Origin: Rhodamnia argentea
Lineage: Eukaryota; Streptophyta; Magnoliopsida; Myrtales; Myrtaceae
Reading direction: 5' to 3'
DNA length: 64,000 bases
Assembly: GCF_020921035.1 (NCBI RefSeq)
Contig: NC_063160.1
Span: 1,322,501 to 1,386,500, forward strand
The notes under the pieces were generated by a model, which was not told the DNA's origin, made no database searches, and was given only the letters and a program-made list of their open reading frames with translations. A program made the position numbers and the translations under genes. Positions 31,676 through 44,286 of this stretch are shown here, piece by piece (within the stretch, counting starts at the first letter, position 1; each line of letters starts with the position of its first letter).

Positions 31676-33150
31676 CAATTGGCATATTTTTCTTTCCCCT
31701 GCTTGAGACCTGTGGTGGGACAAACAAGGCTTGTGTGGTGACCTCGAGTCCTGGACCTACTTGGGAATCCAGGGATTCAATTAATCTGACATTAAGCAGA
31801 AATTCCGAGAGAAACATGTCTTGAGTATCAATCTGGAATATGAGCACAATATGCCAATTGGTTTCAACCCAACACATAGACCATGCGAAACAGATAAGCC
31901 AAACGTCAAGGACCAAGTCTCAAATTCTTATTTTGGTCATAATCAGATGCCGCCACAGGGCTTCATCATCGAATCTGTATCAACGATTGTTTGGCAGCTG
32001 AAAGAGCAGTCTGTTATAGATGACATGCTTGCGCATTTGCTCAAATTTGAAGGAACAGACCAATTGAGATTTGATTTTCGTAAGCGATCTAATCAGTTGT
32101 GCCTTATTTTCCGTTGAATAATAATTTGAGTAAGCCTTCAGTGAGCCCCCCAAAAGCTTGATGCAAATAAACAAATTTTTGTTCTACGTCACTGAACTGC
32201 ATACCCTCGTCTAATTCTAGTCATTGAATAAATGAAACTTTCCTGAAGAACTAATTCATTGAGATTTCCTTTCTTTCAGGTTATTCTTTTCCCTGATACC
32301 ACACACCCATGGAGAGGCACATTATCCTTCGGGTAGAGTGGACCTTCTATAAGACACTTAGTTTATCAGCCAAACGAAAAGAAACGCAATCGCTGAACTT
32401 ACCTGTGTTGAAATCAAAATAGAGAGAGCATCGGGAGACGAATGACCCACAAAACAGAGACAGAGATGACCACAAAGTTCAGCATTTTCTCAGAAATTCC
32501 TTCAAGTTTAGCGTTTTACTCGATAAGTAAAGCTCACTCGTACTCCAAACAATCAAGACGCCAGAGCAAGATCAAATGAATAAGTGCTTACCAAATCTCA
32601 AAATTTTACATGCGATCAAATTAACTTTAACATATTTCACAAATAAAATACAAAAAATTATCTGTACATTCATCATAAGGGAATCTACTGACAGACATGA
32701 ATACACGTTGGCAAATAGCCTTCGCAGTAGACAGGTGTACTGCCGGGATCAAAGATCAGTTGTCATGTTGTTCATCATTCTTAATTATCTACCCGCTGAG
32801 AACGGGAAAAGAAAAAAAACACATTACAGAACCAAGAGAATGAAGAGAAGGAACCAAAATTTCAATATCCAAAATGCTTCCAAGTAAAACAGAAGGGGCT
32901 ACAAGGTATGCAGCTCAAGCTATATCCAAGGATGCACCAAAAGCTTGAAGTTTGGATCACTCGTGTTCCAAATGACACACTTCATCTAAAGCAAATCAGG
33001 CCATAAGCATAATTTATCTGGAGGGTTACCTCCAGAAACATAGACCGCAGCCATTTTGTTCTGAAGTGAAATCAAATGAAAGAATCAGTCTGTTGACAGC
33101 AAATTGAACATTTATCTGTACGCTGGAAAGCCCCCCTATTGCCTTAATTG
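31676..33150. other. Intergenic DNA and 3' flank of the SWIM gene
   Basis: No further gene is seen. The region upstream of PSAN runs into AT-rich DNA. Bases 32900-33150 are likely the 3' UTR of the minus-strand SWIM gene. No repeat with clear ends was recognised. Confidence 0.4.
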
Positions 33151-36100
33151 TCATCTCAGTCGTGACAATCTCTTCCTCTTACGGTTCTTTTTTAAAGCAA
33201 CAGTAATTCTCGTTTCCTTGGAACTTGATGGCAAACCTAAGGTGGCTGATGGTACACAAACAGATGTTCTGGTTTTCTTGGACAACCATTGGATTGGCAG
33301 TCTTTTCACCACAGTGCTAATATCATTAGTGCTATTCAACTCAACAAGTTTCTGTATCTGATCAAGCATCTGATAGGTCCAAGCCATCGACTGATCTAAT
33401 GCTAGTGAATCATCCAAAGGCATTCTCCAGATATTCAACAATATCTCCCTGAATGACTGCATAGACATGGAGGATTGACAACCTTGACGATTTTCACATA
33501 TCATGTTGACCTTCATGACATGCTTGCAAAGGTTTCCCTGCATCGACCATGGACAATCACAAAAAGCAAATTCTGATCCTGGGTTCCATACGAAGTGCGT
33601 CACACTGCTGTCTTTTTGGCTTTGCGCTTTGGCATAGAGGTGATCTTTCTCGTCAAAGGTGATGGCAGAATCAGGAATTTGCAAAGCTCGGTGCCACGAC
33701 GTAGAAGTGATATATTCCTCTTTAACATTTTGAAAGGAATCACTTTCATCTGCATATCTGTCAAGCCAATAACTGGAATGAAGCTCAGTAGTTAATTTAT
33801 GCACAAGCCAGTCTACTCTCCAGAGTGCATTAAGGTGTGAATCATCGAACAGTTTTGTTTTTAGCTTCATATGGTAGGCTTCTATGGCACTCGATGATTC
33901 CTGGCTTGCAAGAGGAAGAGCTTTCATTGTTGAAAGCCACATCTCTGTACCCAAAGAAAAAACAAACCATAATGAGACAGATTCCAAGCAATACATTGAA
34001 CATCCTAGAGCCCTGTAGGGAAAAAGGAAGGCTTACCAATCTTGGGTACCCAAGATGCCTTGAAATACTCCATGAAAACAGTTTGATCAGCAAAATCAAG
34101 TACTAACTCTTCCAGAGCAGTCAAATTTTCAGATCCATCCCGGATACTGTAAACAATTTGTCCCAAACGTTTGAAAATCTCACGTTGGACTTCAGGATTA
34201 GGACACTTCTTCACCACATTCCTTAGCCATGTTCTACGAATTCGCCAAACAGAAAAGAGAACAGGACAGCTAAATATATCCCTGAAAATTATAATACTAG
34301 GTTAAGGAATTATTGGGCACAATCTATTGAGTCTTCAAACGTTTTATTGTAGCTTACGAAGAAAGAACAATAAAAAGAGATACGTGCCTTATGGGATCAA
34401 TTTCTGCAGCAGCATCATCAATCAGAAAACCACTAACCTTCCACCCAGGCTCAACACTTCTAGCTCGATCAAGAAGTGCTTTCATCCACTTGGAGACATC
34501 TGGCTTCGAAAAGCTAGGAGTAATTACCCAAGCAACAGGAAGTGCATGCTGCCTAGAATCCAAGACGAGTAACGTGCACAACGGGTACTGCCAATGAAGT
34601 GAGCATTAACATACCAGCCATAGGATAATTCAGTTCAATTGACTCAGAGAATGGGGTTTACCTTCAATCTCTTTATACCAAAGGTTGAATCAGCTGCTAT
34701 GAGGCTGCGGTGTCCAAAACGAATCATTTGTTGCAACTGCCATTCTGTTTGAATGCCCAGGATGAAAGCATCTGTTTCTGAAGTGTCTTGAATGAAGAAT
34801 ATGGATTTCTTATTTCGTTCAACCCACATCCGGATACTGGCTTGATCATCTAGATCCAACTCATGAGTGGATCTTCTGATGATCATCCCAAGTTTGTGGA
34901 CATATTGTGAAGCAAGGCTGTTGACCTTTGCATCTGAACCACAATAGCGTTGAATCCCTTCAATATGCTTTTCCAGCACATTCTCTTCAGGAATTCCAAG
35001 ATATATCATGGACATAGTTTGCTGCTGAATCTCACTACAGATATATGGAATGTTCTTGGCACCAGGGCCAATAGCATCTCTGTCTAGTGGTCCATGGCAG
35101 ACAAAGCCAGCCTTGTTTACGTGACGCCTATCATTATATATAAGAAGTGCAAATGATGGACGGGCATAGAGGCGCTTCACTACAAAATGGCAAGTGCAGC
35201 CTCGCATGGATTGAGGTCTGGCAGCACGATTTCGTGTGTTTAATCGATATCTTCGACTGGGCAATATGCCACCGCCTTCCCCATAATTTTCAGGACCAAA
35301 TGAGCACCAATACCTGCAGAGAAAGAAAAAGAAATATAAAATCATTTTCATTTAACTGCCAAGTGCATGCTTTTAATTCCTTGGCCAGGTATCAGATCCT
35401 ATGACTCTTTTGGTCAAGTAATCAGCTAGCAAGAAGAAACTCTGTTTCTGACAGTTGTAACAATGCTAAGGATATCCATACATAAGACCTGATCCTGGTC
35501 AAAATACTCCATAGTATTTAGAAGCTCGTAATCTCTACTAACAAGAGAAAGAAATGGAAGAAATTTTTATTTATAATCACCTAGGTGAAGAAAGACTCCA
35601 AAGCAATTGTATCGCACTACCTTAGCTTCAGAACAACTAGGTCCACGCTAGACAAAGTCTAATTTAACACATGATAGGACAAAACAGAGACTAATCATAA
35701 TGGTGAACAAAATGACAGTTTACAATAATGTTACCATCTAACAATACTAACGAAACTTATGGTGTTTTAAAAGTGCGACCTGATATGCATTAGAAACATG
35801 AACATGACATGTTGACAAGATTTTTCCTCCCATAAACAAGTAAATAGACAAAATTAACTTTAAAACCAACAATAACTTGAAAACTTTCGCAACCTAAGAG
35901 TAGAACACTTAGGTTGAGATACCAATCAACATCATATTTATGAGACACGTTTTTTAGCAGACCCAACACAAGAATACCATTCAGCTTTCTATATATCGAT
36001 GCATTGAACGTCCAGAATTTCAAGGGCCAGCAAGAGAAATGATACTGCTGTTTGAAAACAAAGTGTGTAGAAAATATCTGCATCGGTACCTAAACCCACT

Positions 36101-36557
36101 TGTTACTAGAATATTTAGGTAGTCATCAGACGTCAAGAGAACATGGCTCATTATAACACCCGCCTACTAAAGCATATCTCGCTGTGAATCACATTTGTAG
36201 AGCTGACTTCCCAAAGATGAAGGAATTCTATATAGCCCAAAAAAGAAAAACATAAAGAATGTAATGTCTGAGTAGGCCACACACTTACATCTTATACTCC
36301 AGATATTCATCATCCTTGTACTCCTTCAAGCTGCCTTTCGATCGTTTTCTCCCCCTTTCTATGTGAAACCTTGTCGGACACTCTACATTGGAGCATTCAC
36401 CAATTATGAAGGCATCAACTCTCGAATAAGGAATTAGAGCAACATCATCATGGTGCTCGGGAGTGCCAAACTTGGTCCAAGTCAAATCAGCAGAGGAGAA
36501 GTCCTCCTCCTCCGGATCTTGCACCGGGATATCAAGTATTGATCCCACAATATCCAT
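33151..36557 (-). CDS. SWIM zinc-finger protein derived from a MULE transposase (At1g60560-like)
   Basis: Five coding exons on the minus strand join in frame to 719 residues: 36289-36557, 34662-35313, 34388-34587, 34037-34281 and 33151-33944. All borders are GT-AG except the donor of intron 3, which reads AAG|GCACGT. An N-terminal Cys-containing part ('ECSNVECPTRFHIERGRKR') is followed by a MULE transposase-type RNase H fold ('LIAADSTFGIKRLK' to 'GFLIDDAAAEIDPIR', about 290-375). A SWIM zinc finger with C584, C586, C595 and H597 and a basic C-terminal tail complete it. Acidic residues D298, D364/D365 and E477 stand where catalytic acids might be, so activity cannot be excluded by eye. The exons are undamaged and the intron structure is host-like, with no terminal repeats nearby, as expected for a domesticated gene of unknown, probably nuclear, function. 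An in-frame ATG at 36566 would add three residues. Confidence 0.88.
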
Positions 36558-36602
36558 CAGCTGCATAACATATCGATGCAATTTTACACGGAGCCCCACA
36601 TC
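36558..36602 (-). promoter_or_regulatory. 5' leader segment with two short uORFs before the SWIM gene
   Basis: On the minus strand the coding exon begins after an AG acceptor at 36603-36604. Its 45-base leader contains an ATG directly at its start followed by four codons and TAA. A second ATG runs three codons and ends in a TGA that overlaps the main ATG (TGATG). An arrangement of this kind can lower initiation or cause reinitiation; this is inferred, not shown. Confidence 0.45.
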
Positions 36603-37100
36603 CTGCAAAATTGCAGAGGCAACCAAACTCAGGTACTCTAGTAGTAAGCATGGACAACACATCACATTCAAGATTCAGGAAGAAACCGACTACAACTCCC
36701 AACCTTAAACAGTTTCAAAATGCTGCTTGTCTGCCAATTTGCTTACAAAATTACAACATTTTTGCTTCAAAGCTTCTTGTCGAACGGATATGAGCCCGAA
36801 AGGCAGACCACTTACCTTTCTTTCAAGCTACAGAGAGAGAGAAACTACACTTACCCATCTTTCCGAGAAATAGAAACACACCAAATTCACACCCAAAGAA
36901 GAAAAGATGAATTCCAGAAACACAATACCACCGCACTCTCCTACCGATTCAACGAATAGTCCAAAACCAAGCACAAGACTATCGAGCAAGAGCAACTCCG
37001 GCGAACGGACGCGCTCTCTTCTCCGAATAATCAACACCCTTCGGAGGAAAACCCGAAAGGAAACCACTCCCCAATCGGAAAGGAATCGACAGAAGCGTAC

Positions 37101-37245
37101 CTCGGCGCTAATCGTTCCTCGCGGTCGCCGGCACAGCCGGCGAGTGCCGTGGGCTGGTGGCGAAACCTGTTGCCTTCGCCGCTGAGATTCAATAAGCGGA
37201 CGCGAGCTTTGTTGTTGAGAAGAAGGAGAGAGAGAGAGACAGACA
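37101..37245 (-). other. Probable non-coding first exon of the SWIM gene
   Basis: On the minus strand the sequence '...AGCGCCGAG' at 37101 is followed by the donor GTACGC, and the upstream part is purine/CT-rich leader-like DNA (AGAGAGAGAG near 37226-37240 on the plus strand). Splicing to the acceptor at 36603-36604 gives a 5' UTR intron of about 0.5 kb. The transcription start is not determined. Confidence 0.45.
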
Positions 37246-37419
37246 GAGGAAGGAGGGAGAGGGACGAGAAGAATTGAAATATCAGGGTTTTTCACGGGTT
37301 TTCACCTTCCCCTCCTGTGGAGGACCCGACCCGACTTGACCCGTCCCAAGATCCGCTCCATCCCCATTTTTACCCGCATCAAGATTTCCGAGGCCGTGGC
37401 AAACTGATACTCAGGCTCT

Positions 37420-37640
37420 CATTATTTCGAAAAAATAATAATTAAAAAAATATTTCTCTCAAAATAATTTTTTGTATCATTTAAAATAATTTAATTAATA
37501 TAAAAAATTATTACCGATAATAATTTATGTTTAAAAATTTTAATGAGCAATGAAATTTTATATACAATTCAAACAATCACTTTTAAAAAAATATTTTTTC
37601 TGTAAAACAAAAGTGCCCATTGCCTAAAAGACTTCGCTAA
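37420..37640. repeat. Dispersed AT-rich repeat related to 19232-19490
   Basis: The repeat contains 'TTACCGATAATAATTTATGT', 'AAAATATTTTTTCTGTAAAA' and similar words arranged as in the copies near 19232-19490 and 21396-21545. Its borders were not defined. It lies upstream of the SWIM gene leader. Confidence 0.4.
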
Positions 37641-38211
37641 GAAACGGGCCATCAAATCCTTCTCCGCCCCGTGGAAACTTTTCCAATTCTTCAAAAGTTT
37701 TAGGATTTAAATTGCAAAAAACTCAAGATTTTATTGTACTTAATGACTATGTACGACGTCATTATGAATTTTATGACTTCTCTTATTCGTTTTCACGATA
37801 CCATTCTACGATGCTTGAAAGATCCGTTTATCTGAACTAAAATGAGGGACTCCGCTTCTGATCGTCCTAAGGATTGTAGTCCTTTTTTTCTATTCGGTCA
37901 CTTGTGATTAGGAAGAAAGTCACTACAAATACAAGCTCAAACCAATTTGAGATACTAAAATGCCCAATTCAAAAACTTAAATGGGGGTGTGTAATCAATA
38001 GGCCTGCCTAACGGGTCCGGCGAAGCAGAACGACCACGACAACATCCATCCAACAACTCGGATACATGCGCAAGCTTAGGCTCGAGAAATTATCTTCAAA
38101 CTGCATCAGTGGAAACTGCTAAAAAGTGGGCAACGGTCTGTTCCCAAAGAGAACTTGGCACAATAGTTGGGTTGAGCACAATGAAATTTCTACAAGGACA
38201 CCAGGTGGTGA

Positions 38212-41200
38212 CTAATCCCAACCAGTCAAACCCCATTTATCTGCAAGGTTGTACATCACCAGTTGGTTCCACACAGAGCCAAAGAGACGCTCTCCTCCGA
38301 TTGCGAATGTCAAAGCCCAAGCACACAGAACTGCGCTAAACACCGAGAACCCAATGGCTGATCTGATAACATCTGCGAAAGAGAAGATTTTGAGTGAATT
38401 TGCAGCATGCTGACGCATATGGAAGAACTGAAAGGACAAAAGCAGAGACACGAAAAATGAAGAGAAGACGATGATTTCGATAAGCTGTGGAATGCAGAAT
38501 AAGTGCACATGTCACTGTCTCCCACAGGCTCGTTGCAAAAATGCACATGTATTGAGGACTTGTTATCTCAATCTCCTACCATGTTCCAGCAAGCATATGA
38601 ATCCATGAAAAGATGGTCTATGCTGGCATCTCAGCGAGCAAGCTAAGTTATCCACTCAACTAAAATCAACATTCGATGAAAAGATAAGACAAGGCACCCT
38701 AAAAAAAAGCTTCAACACAGCATAATGCACAACTGATGTTTAGGATACTGTCCTTTAACAAAGTTCAAGGATAGTCTAGATGGATGATGGGAGCACAATG
38801 GCAGGAAATATCATTCATTAGCCTTATGTACATAACACATATCCATCTTCAACAAATCATCCTCTGGAAATTGCCGTCTTTAATGATTTGTTATGGTGTA
38901 GTAGGAAGATAGCTCTAATGTATTAGCCAATTGGTTCACAGGTTCCAACTCATGAACGGAGTAAAGACATATACCTCAGCCTGAGGAGGAGTCCTGACAT
39001 GGTTCAACTAGTCCTAAGACTAGATCATTTGAGTAGGATAAGTCAAAATACCTTTGCCATTATTTACTAGTGCTGCATACAGGGTAACATAATCAAGGAG
39101 CAGCTCTTGCTAAGCCAGGTTTGCCAGAGAGATCTCAACTACTGATCACTCTCAAGCAATTTCATCTTTTATTTGCCAGAGAGATTTGTTCAAGACATCA
39201 TAAGGAATGTCCAAATAATTATTTTATCATTCTGTCACGGATGCTTAAACTTGATAGTTGCTATATGATCCTATCTTCAAGAAAACTAAATATCTATCAA
39301 CACAACACAGAAGACTGCTATGGTCTTACAAAGGCCCATCTCCAAGGTCAGTTGTCAGAATCTGAAACTAATATGTGCATCATTTTTGGACATTAGGGAA
39401 GGGAATTTCCAGGTACATAGTCAACATGCCGATAATAACGAGAGTAACTCCGTAAATCACAAGACATTTAAGCCTGCATTGTTTTTTGAGCCAATACTAA
39501 CAACCAGAATCCAACAGCATGGGGACTTCACAAAGCTCTTGTATTTCTTCTCTCCCTTCAAACAACCTGCTGTCAGATTGTTCATTCATTATTCTTTGCC
39601 TATGCTCTTTCAGAGTGTATGACAAACCAAGGATTTTACACTTTTCCACTTATTTCCAAGAAAAGATAAGTTTGAAGAACATATTCAGCAATTTGCCCAT
39701 CCAAGGACAGTGAAATGTCAAGTGAATAACAAATTCTACACTTGGTACAACACATATTTTGGTAAGATCTTCGCGCTCTCCTGCAAATTATTTATGTAAG
39801 GATGCTTACTCCATCAAGGCCAAAGACTATACAAACCATCTCCACATATTTTGATTTCTTCCCTCCTCTTCCAGGTACAACTAACAGCCAGCAAAGAAAA
39901 TATTGCCGGAAATTTCCCACTACTGAGTGCTACTCCATCCTATCAGCACTATCTGTTCCAAATCTGCCTTATCCAAAGTCAAAAGTCTCATGGCCCTTGT
40001 TATAAGGCCTTGTTTGGATACGTTAGAGAACACTTTGAACATGTCTGACAGCCTATTTTAATTTCTAATTTTGAAAACTACTTATGTACAGGAGCCTGCT
40101 TCAGGAAGCACAAAAGAAATTATTTCGTTAATATCTCTCAAACATACTCTTGTTTTTTTTTTTTTTTGGGGTCAAAAAACATAATGTTGTTTAAAAGGCA
40201 GAAAGTGGTGTCCCCTTTGGAAACACTTCCAAACAACGGTTAAGAGGATTGCAAACCAAAGTATTAAATTCCTCAAGACCTAAAGGACAGCACATACTCT
40301 TAGAAATCTACAACAAAAGTCGGAGATCCCAGTTACTTATTTGTCTCTATGAATTTAAAGATTCCCAAAATCAGGTCCCTAGTTGCGTCGTGCTTTCTAA
40401 CTCCAGCTACTCCATTAAGAAGAGTAAATTACCTAAATCCCTCACCAACTATAATTGTAAACGTGGTTCAGTGGGATAAAAAGGCACGAGGCCATCATCA
40501 GGAAGTAACTGAAAAATCCTCGTGTTCGCCAAATACAAAAGCGCACCCAACAAAATAGTTTCACTTCTCTATACGTGCTTCATGATGAACAGATTGAAGA
40601 ACAATGTAATGAATCCACATAAATACTCCGTGAGCTAAAAAAATCAGGCACATGACATTTTCCAATATTGCAACAACCATTTTGAACAAGTTATCATTTC
40701 TACAATAAGGGTATATAAGAAAAGAAATCGGGTAGGTACCAAGTTCTTAATCTTCACAAGTGCACTCTTTACAATTTTCATGACAATTCATCACGGGTCA
40801 CTTGATAGTACACAAACCCAGAAACAGTCAACTGATTAAGGGCCAAGCAATTTCTTAATAGACTTTGGAACTGACAACTTGTTCTTGAAAATAGTTTGCA
40901 AAAAGAAGAAAGGCTTTAACACGGACAATTCGATAACCGAAGAAGCTTGGCAGATTGGCGACACAAAGGCTAATAGAACGGCATATCAATCCCCCATCAA
41001 ATAACTTCCTTTGAAACCTCTATCAAGGTCTGAACTTCTGTTTCCACCAAATCTAAGCCCAAGAATCAAATTTTCTAAAGCGGCATTGATCTCCTAACCA
41101 AATCAACCAGAGAGAGCCCGCATTCGTACTTCAATTCCTCCAAGATCATGATCATCCAGCTAGAACAGCGAATCATCGCGAAGAACCCCACGATCAGAAT

Positions 41201-41540
41201 GGACACGCAAACGCACAGGTGCAAATCGCAACATCAAAAAGTGGCGAGAGATACAGAGAGACGATGGGGATAAGTCCTTACACCGACGAATTTGAGGGAA
41301 CGAGCGCTTGTGGGAGAGGACGGGCCAGAAGTAGAAGCAATTGACGGCCCAGAGCCAGGGCAAGAGGGCGAACCCGAACTGGTAGAAACGGCGAGCGTAG
41401 CCGACGGAATCCTCCTCCGACAGACCCAGCGGGCCGTCGATCGTAGGCCAAACGGGTGACGAAGGTGCGATGGAGTTGGAATTCGGGTTCGGGTCGCGAT
41501 TCGGGGTGGGGTTGTCGGCCGGTGAGCGCAACGCCTCCAT
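38212..41540 (-). CDS. PEN2: Gamma-secretase subunit PEN-2
   Basis: Two exons on the minus strand, 41282-41540 and 38212-38372, join in frame to 139 residues across an intron of 2909 bases. The Tyr codon formed at the junction gives 'IRRYVIRSAIGFSVFSAVL', which matches the conserved core of PEN-2. Visible features are a Pro/Asn-rich variable N-terminus (about residues 1-40), 'GYARRFYQFGFALLPWLWAV' and 'NCFYFWP' (first hydrophobic hairpin), and a second hydrophobic segment ending 'WALTFAIGG'. The length is close to that of other plant PEN-2 proteins. PEN-2 is a small membrane subunit of the presenilin protease complex in endomembranes. The donor is GT|GTAAGG; the overlapping GTGTAAGG donor one base pair upstream would break the frame. 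The intron shows no recognisable gene. Confidence 0.93.
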
Positions 41541-42300
41541 TTCCGCAGCTCGGACGAGTCTTGGCTTCTTGCCTGTGCGCCTTCACTTCGAGTCCGTTTT
41601 AGCACAAATTGCCAATGACTCCCGCATGACATCGTTATAAAAAAAAATCATTAAAAATAATCTTAAACAACAATTAAAAATATGTTTCATTACAAACAAT
41701 CTTAAAAAATAATTATTTTCACTTTTTGATTTATACCACTGAAAATTTTCAAATAAGTACACTTGTACCAAGTTTTACTCTAAACTATATTTCATGCCAT
41801 AAAATTGCGAAACTAATACATCCCGACAAATATATAAAATCTTTAGGCAAAATTAGAGACTTAACAAATTTTCGAATGGAAGGGAGGTCTTAGGGGAAAA
41901 TCGATAGATTTTCCGATCTCAATTCATTTTCTTCAAATTTGCCTTCCCAAAATGACCCATATATGTTGAATTTTCATGTTGGACTCACATCACGCATTGA
42001 TCAACCGAGTTGTTTGTCGTGCGTGTTCTCACGTCTAGCAACTCAACATACATACATATATATACATATCCGATGGGAACTAATCGAGAGTTGATTTGTC
42101 ACGAGTGTACCAGTTTGAGATCTTTCGTGATATAAAAAATCATATGAGATGGGTGCGGTACGATTATACCAGTTTGGGAATTTTTTAATCTTATTATGTG
42201 ACGGGCAGGTTGAATTAACCTTATTTATTGCTAGGCAAATGATACATATCTTCCCAAACGAACAAACAAAAGCGAGAGCTAAAAGGGCAAAAAAAACCCC

Positions 42301-42326
42301 AAAAAAAAAAAAAAAAAAAAAAAAGG

Positions 42327-42365
<39 letters not shown>
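42301..42365. repeat. Long A-rich tract
   Basis: About 65 bases are almost pure A with one GG interruption. It may be a microsatellite-like run or the tail of a retroposed sequence; the sequence upstream was not recognised as a retroelement. Confidence 0.8.
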
Positions 42366-42366
<1 letters not shown>

Positions 42367-43900
42367 AAAACCCCTTCTTTTTTTTTGCAAATAATCTAAG
42401 AGTTTTTCGAGACGGATCTCAATTTAACGGGCTATGAAAACCCCAACAGGAAGAAATGGCAAAATGTGGCCCATGAAAGGCAACATAAACAGAAGCATCA
42501 CACAAGTCCATGACCCAGTGGCTTCCCTTGAGTTGTCATGGCAAAAGTTTTTTCAATCTTAACCCAAAACAAGTTTTTTAGTTTCTTTTTGCTTCAAAGT
42601 GTTTTTGTTTTCGAAGTTTTTGAAATTTTTTACCGATCAATTTTAACCGGTTAAGTCCTTAGAGTCCGAACCAACATTTCAATTGAGTCTCGAGCTTGCC
42701 GTCAGCGGGTTTCCGATTACCAAAATCCCTATTTATGTCACCTCCCGGTCTTTTTTCTAGCGCCACGTGACCATGGTGGAAAACAAGTTTTTAATTGCTC
42801 CGATGATAAGTGCAAATAAAAAATCATGCTTATCAATATGTTTTGATCCATGTCATTGTTGATTTCAATTATTTCATTGCCAAAAGCCAAAAAATTAAGA
42901 CCAGGACTGGATTTATAGGATCTTGAAGCAAAAAGTTAAATGGAAACAATTAGGAGGTAAAAATTAGGGTTTGTGATCGAGTTTCAAAAAGAGTGAACCG
43001 CAAAGAAATATTTTATGCTCTTTATTTATTTTTATTTTTTTATTTTAACTTTACAAAGAATCAAAATGTGACCTATCCTATGACAACTTTACTAAATTTA
43101 AGATTGAGTAGACATCAAAAGACTCCAAGTCCGACATTTTTCTTAAAGTTTGCCTTTTTGATCCATGTCTCTTATAGTTTAAATTGCTTCAATCCAAAGC
43201 AATGTGTAAGGAAAAGTAAGTGAGGCATTTATGGGTTAGAAGATGAACTATCCTTTTTCATCAAGCAAAGGATCCTATTCTTCCTAGAACTTAATTTACT
43301 TTTGAAAGCAAGATTCAAGAAATGCCACCAGAAAGAATCCCACTACAAAGTGATCTTTAGCAAGCCGTGAATGTTATTGATTCACAGGACTTGTTGATTA
43401 GATTATGCATTTTATCAAACTAAGATAAGTAATGCAAAAGGGAAAAAAAAATAAAAATAAAGAAACTTGAGAGAAGTAAGCATCAAACCTAGCATTAACA
43501 GCTACAATACTATTTATGTAAGTTTTGAGATTAAATGAATGTCAAAGATCAGTAATCTTTCCCAAGATATTAGACATCAATTTAGAGATTGAATTCCTAG
43601 CATTATTTCAGGCAAGCATTAGGCATCTTTATAGATTTGTCCTAGTTATTTCAATACTAGTAATTGGTTATCTTGCACGGGTTTTGAATCCATGTAATTA
43701 AGTAAACCGCCGTTGTTTCGAGTAAATTTGTCCACTTAAAATCACCGGCATCCCACGTTAGACGATCGGTAATGACCAAACCGCCACATAAGTAATTTTA
43801 GGTGAGTCTTCGTCGGGAGAACTTGTTTGAAACTTCACCCAAATGCTTAGGGTTACATTATAACAATTGAAAGACTTTATAATTAATAGGTGCATCAAAA

Positions 43901-44286
43901 TTGTAATGTTATATTTTCACAATAACTAACCTAAATAAATATCTCCCATGTATCAAACCTGGGCATGTCCTTAACACGCTTAACGGAAAGCTAGAGGCAA
44001 GGCTTTTCCGTAAAGCTTTCTAGTATTTCCCTCTTACCAGGGAAAGGAAAATATAATTTGGTAGGAATTGGGGGACTTGAGGATCGGTCTTGGACCGACA
44101 TAAAATAATTCTCAAGGTTTGCAACCCGCTCCATTAGGAGACAGGCAGAACCGGCCTCAAGTTATAATGATATATGGGTACTTTATAACCACAAAACCCA
44201 AGGAAAGTCACCCGAGATAAATTTTCTAGTTGTGTTAAAAACTTGTAATGTTATATTTTCACAATAACTGACCTAAATAAATATCT
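43901..44286. repeat. 44-base direct repeat, offset 342
   Basis: The block starting 'TTGTAATGTTATATTTTCAC' at 43901-43944 recurs at 44243-44286 with one difference (A/G). No open frame is associated. The near identity contrasts with the unrelated DNA between the copies. Confidence 0.8.

Noticed and set aside
38373-41281. A hidden gene inside the long PEN-2 intron
   Set aside because: The open frames are short (100 codons or less), AT-rich and without domain likeness, and no splice-compatible series was found.
42043-42394. Phe-rich and Lys-rich frames over the A-tract
   Set aside because: These are homopolymer translations.
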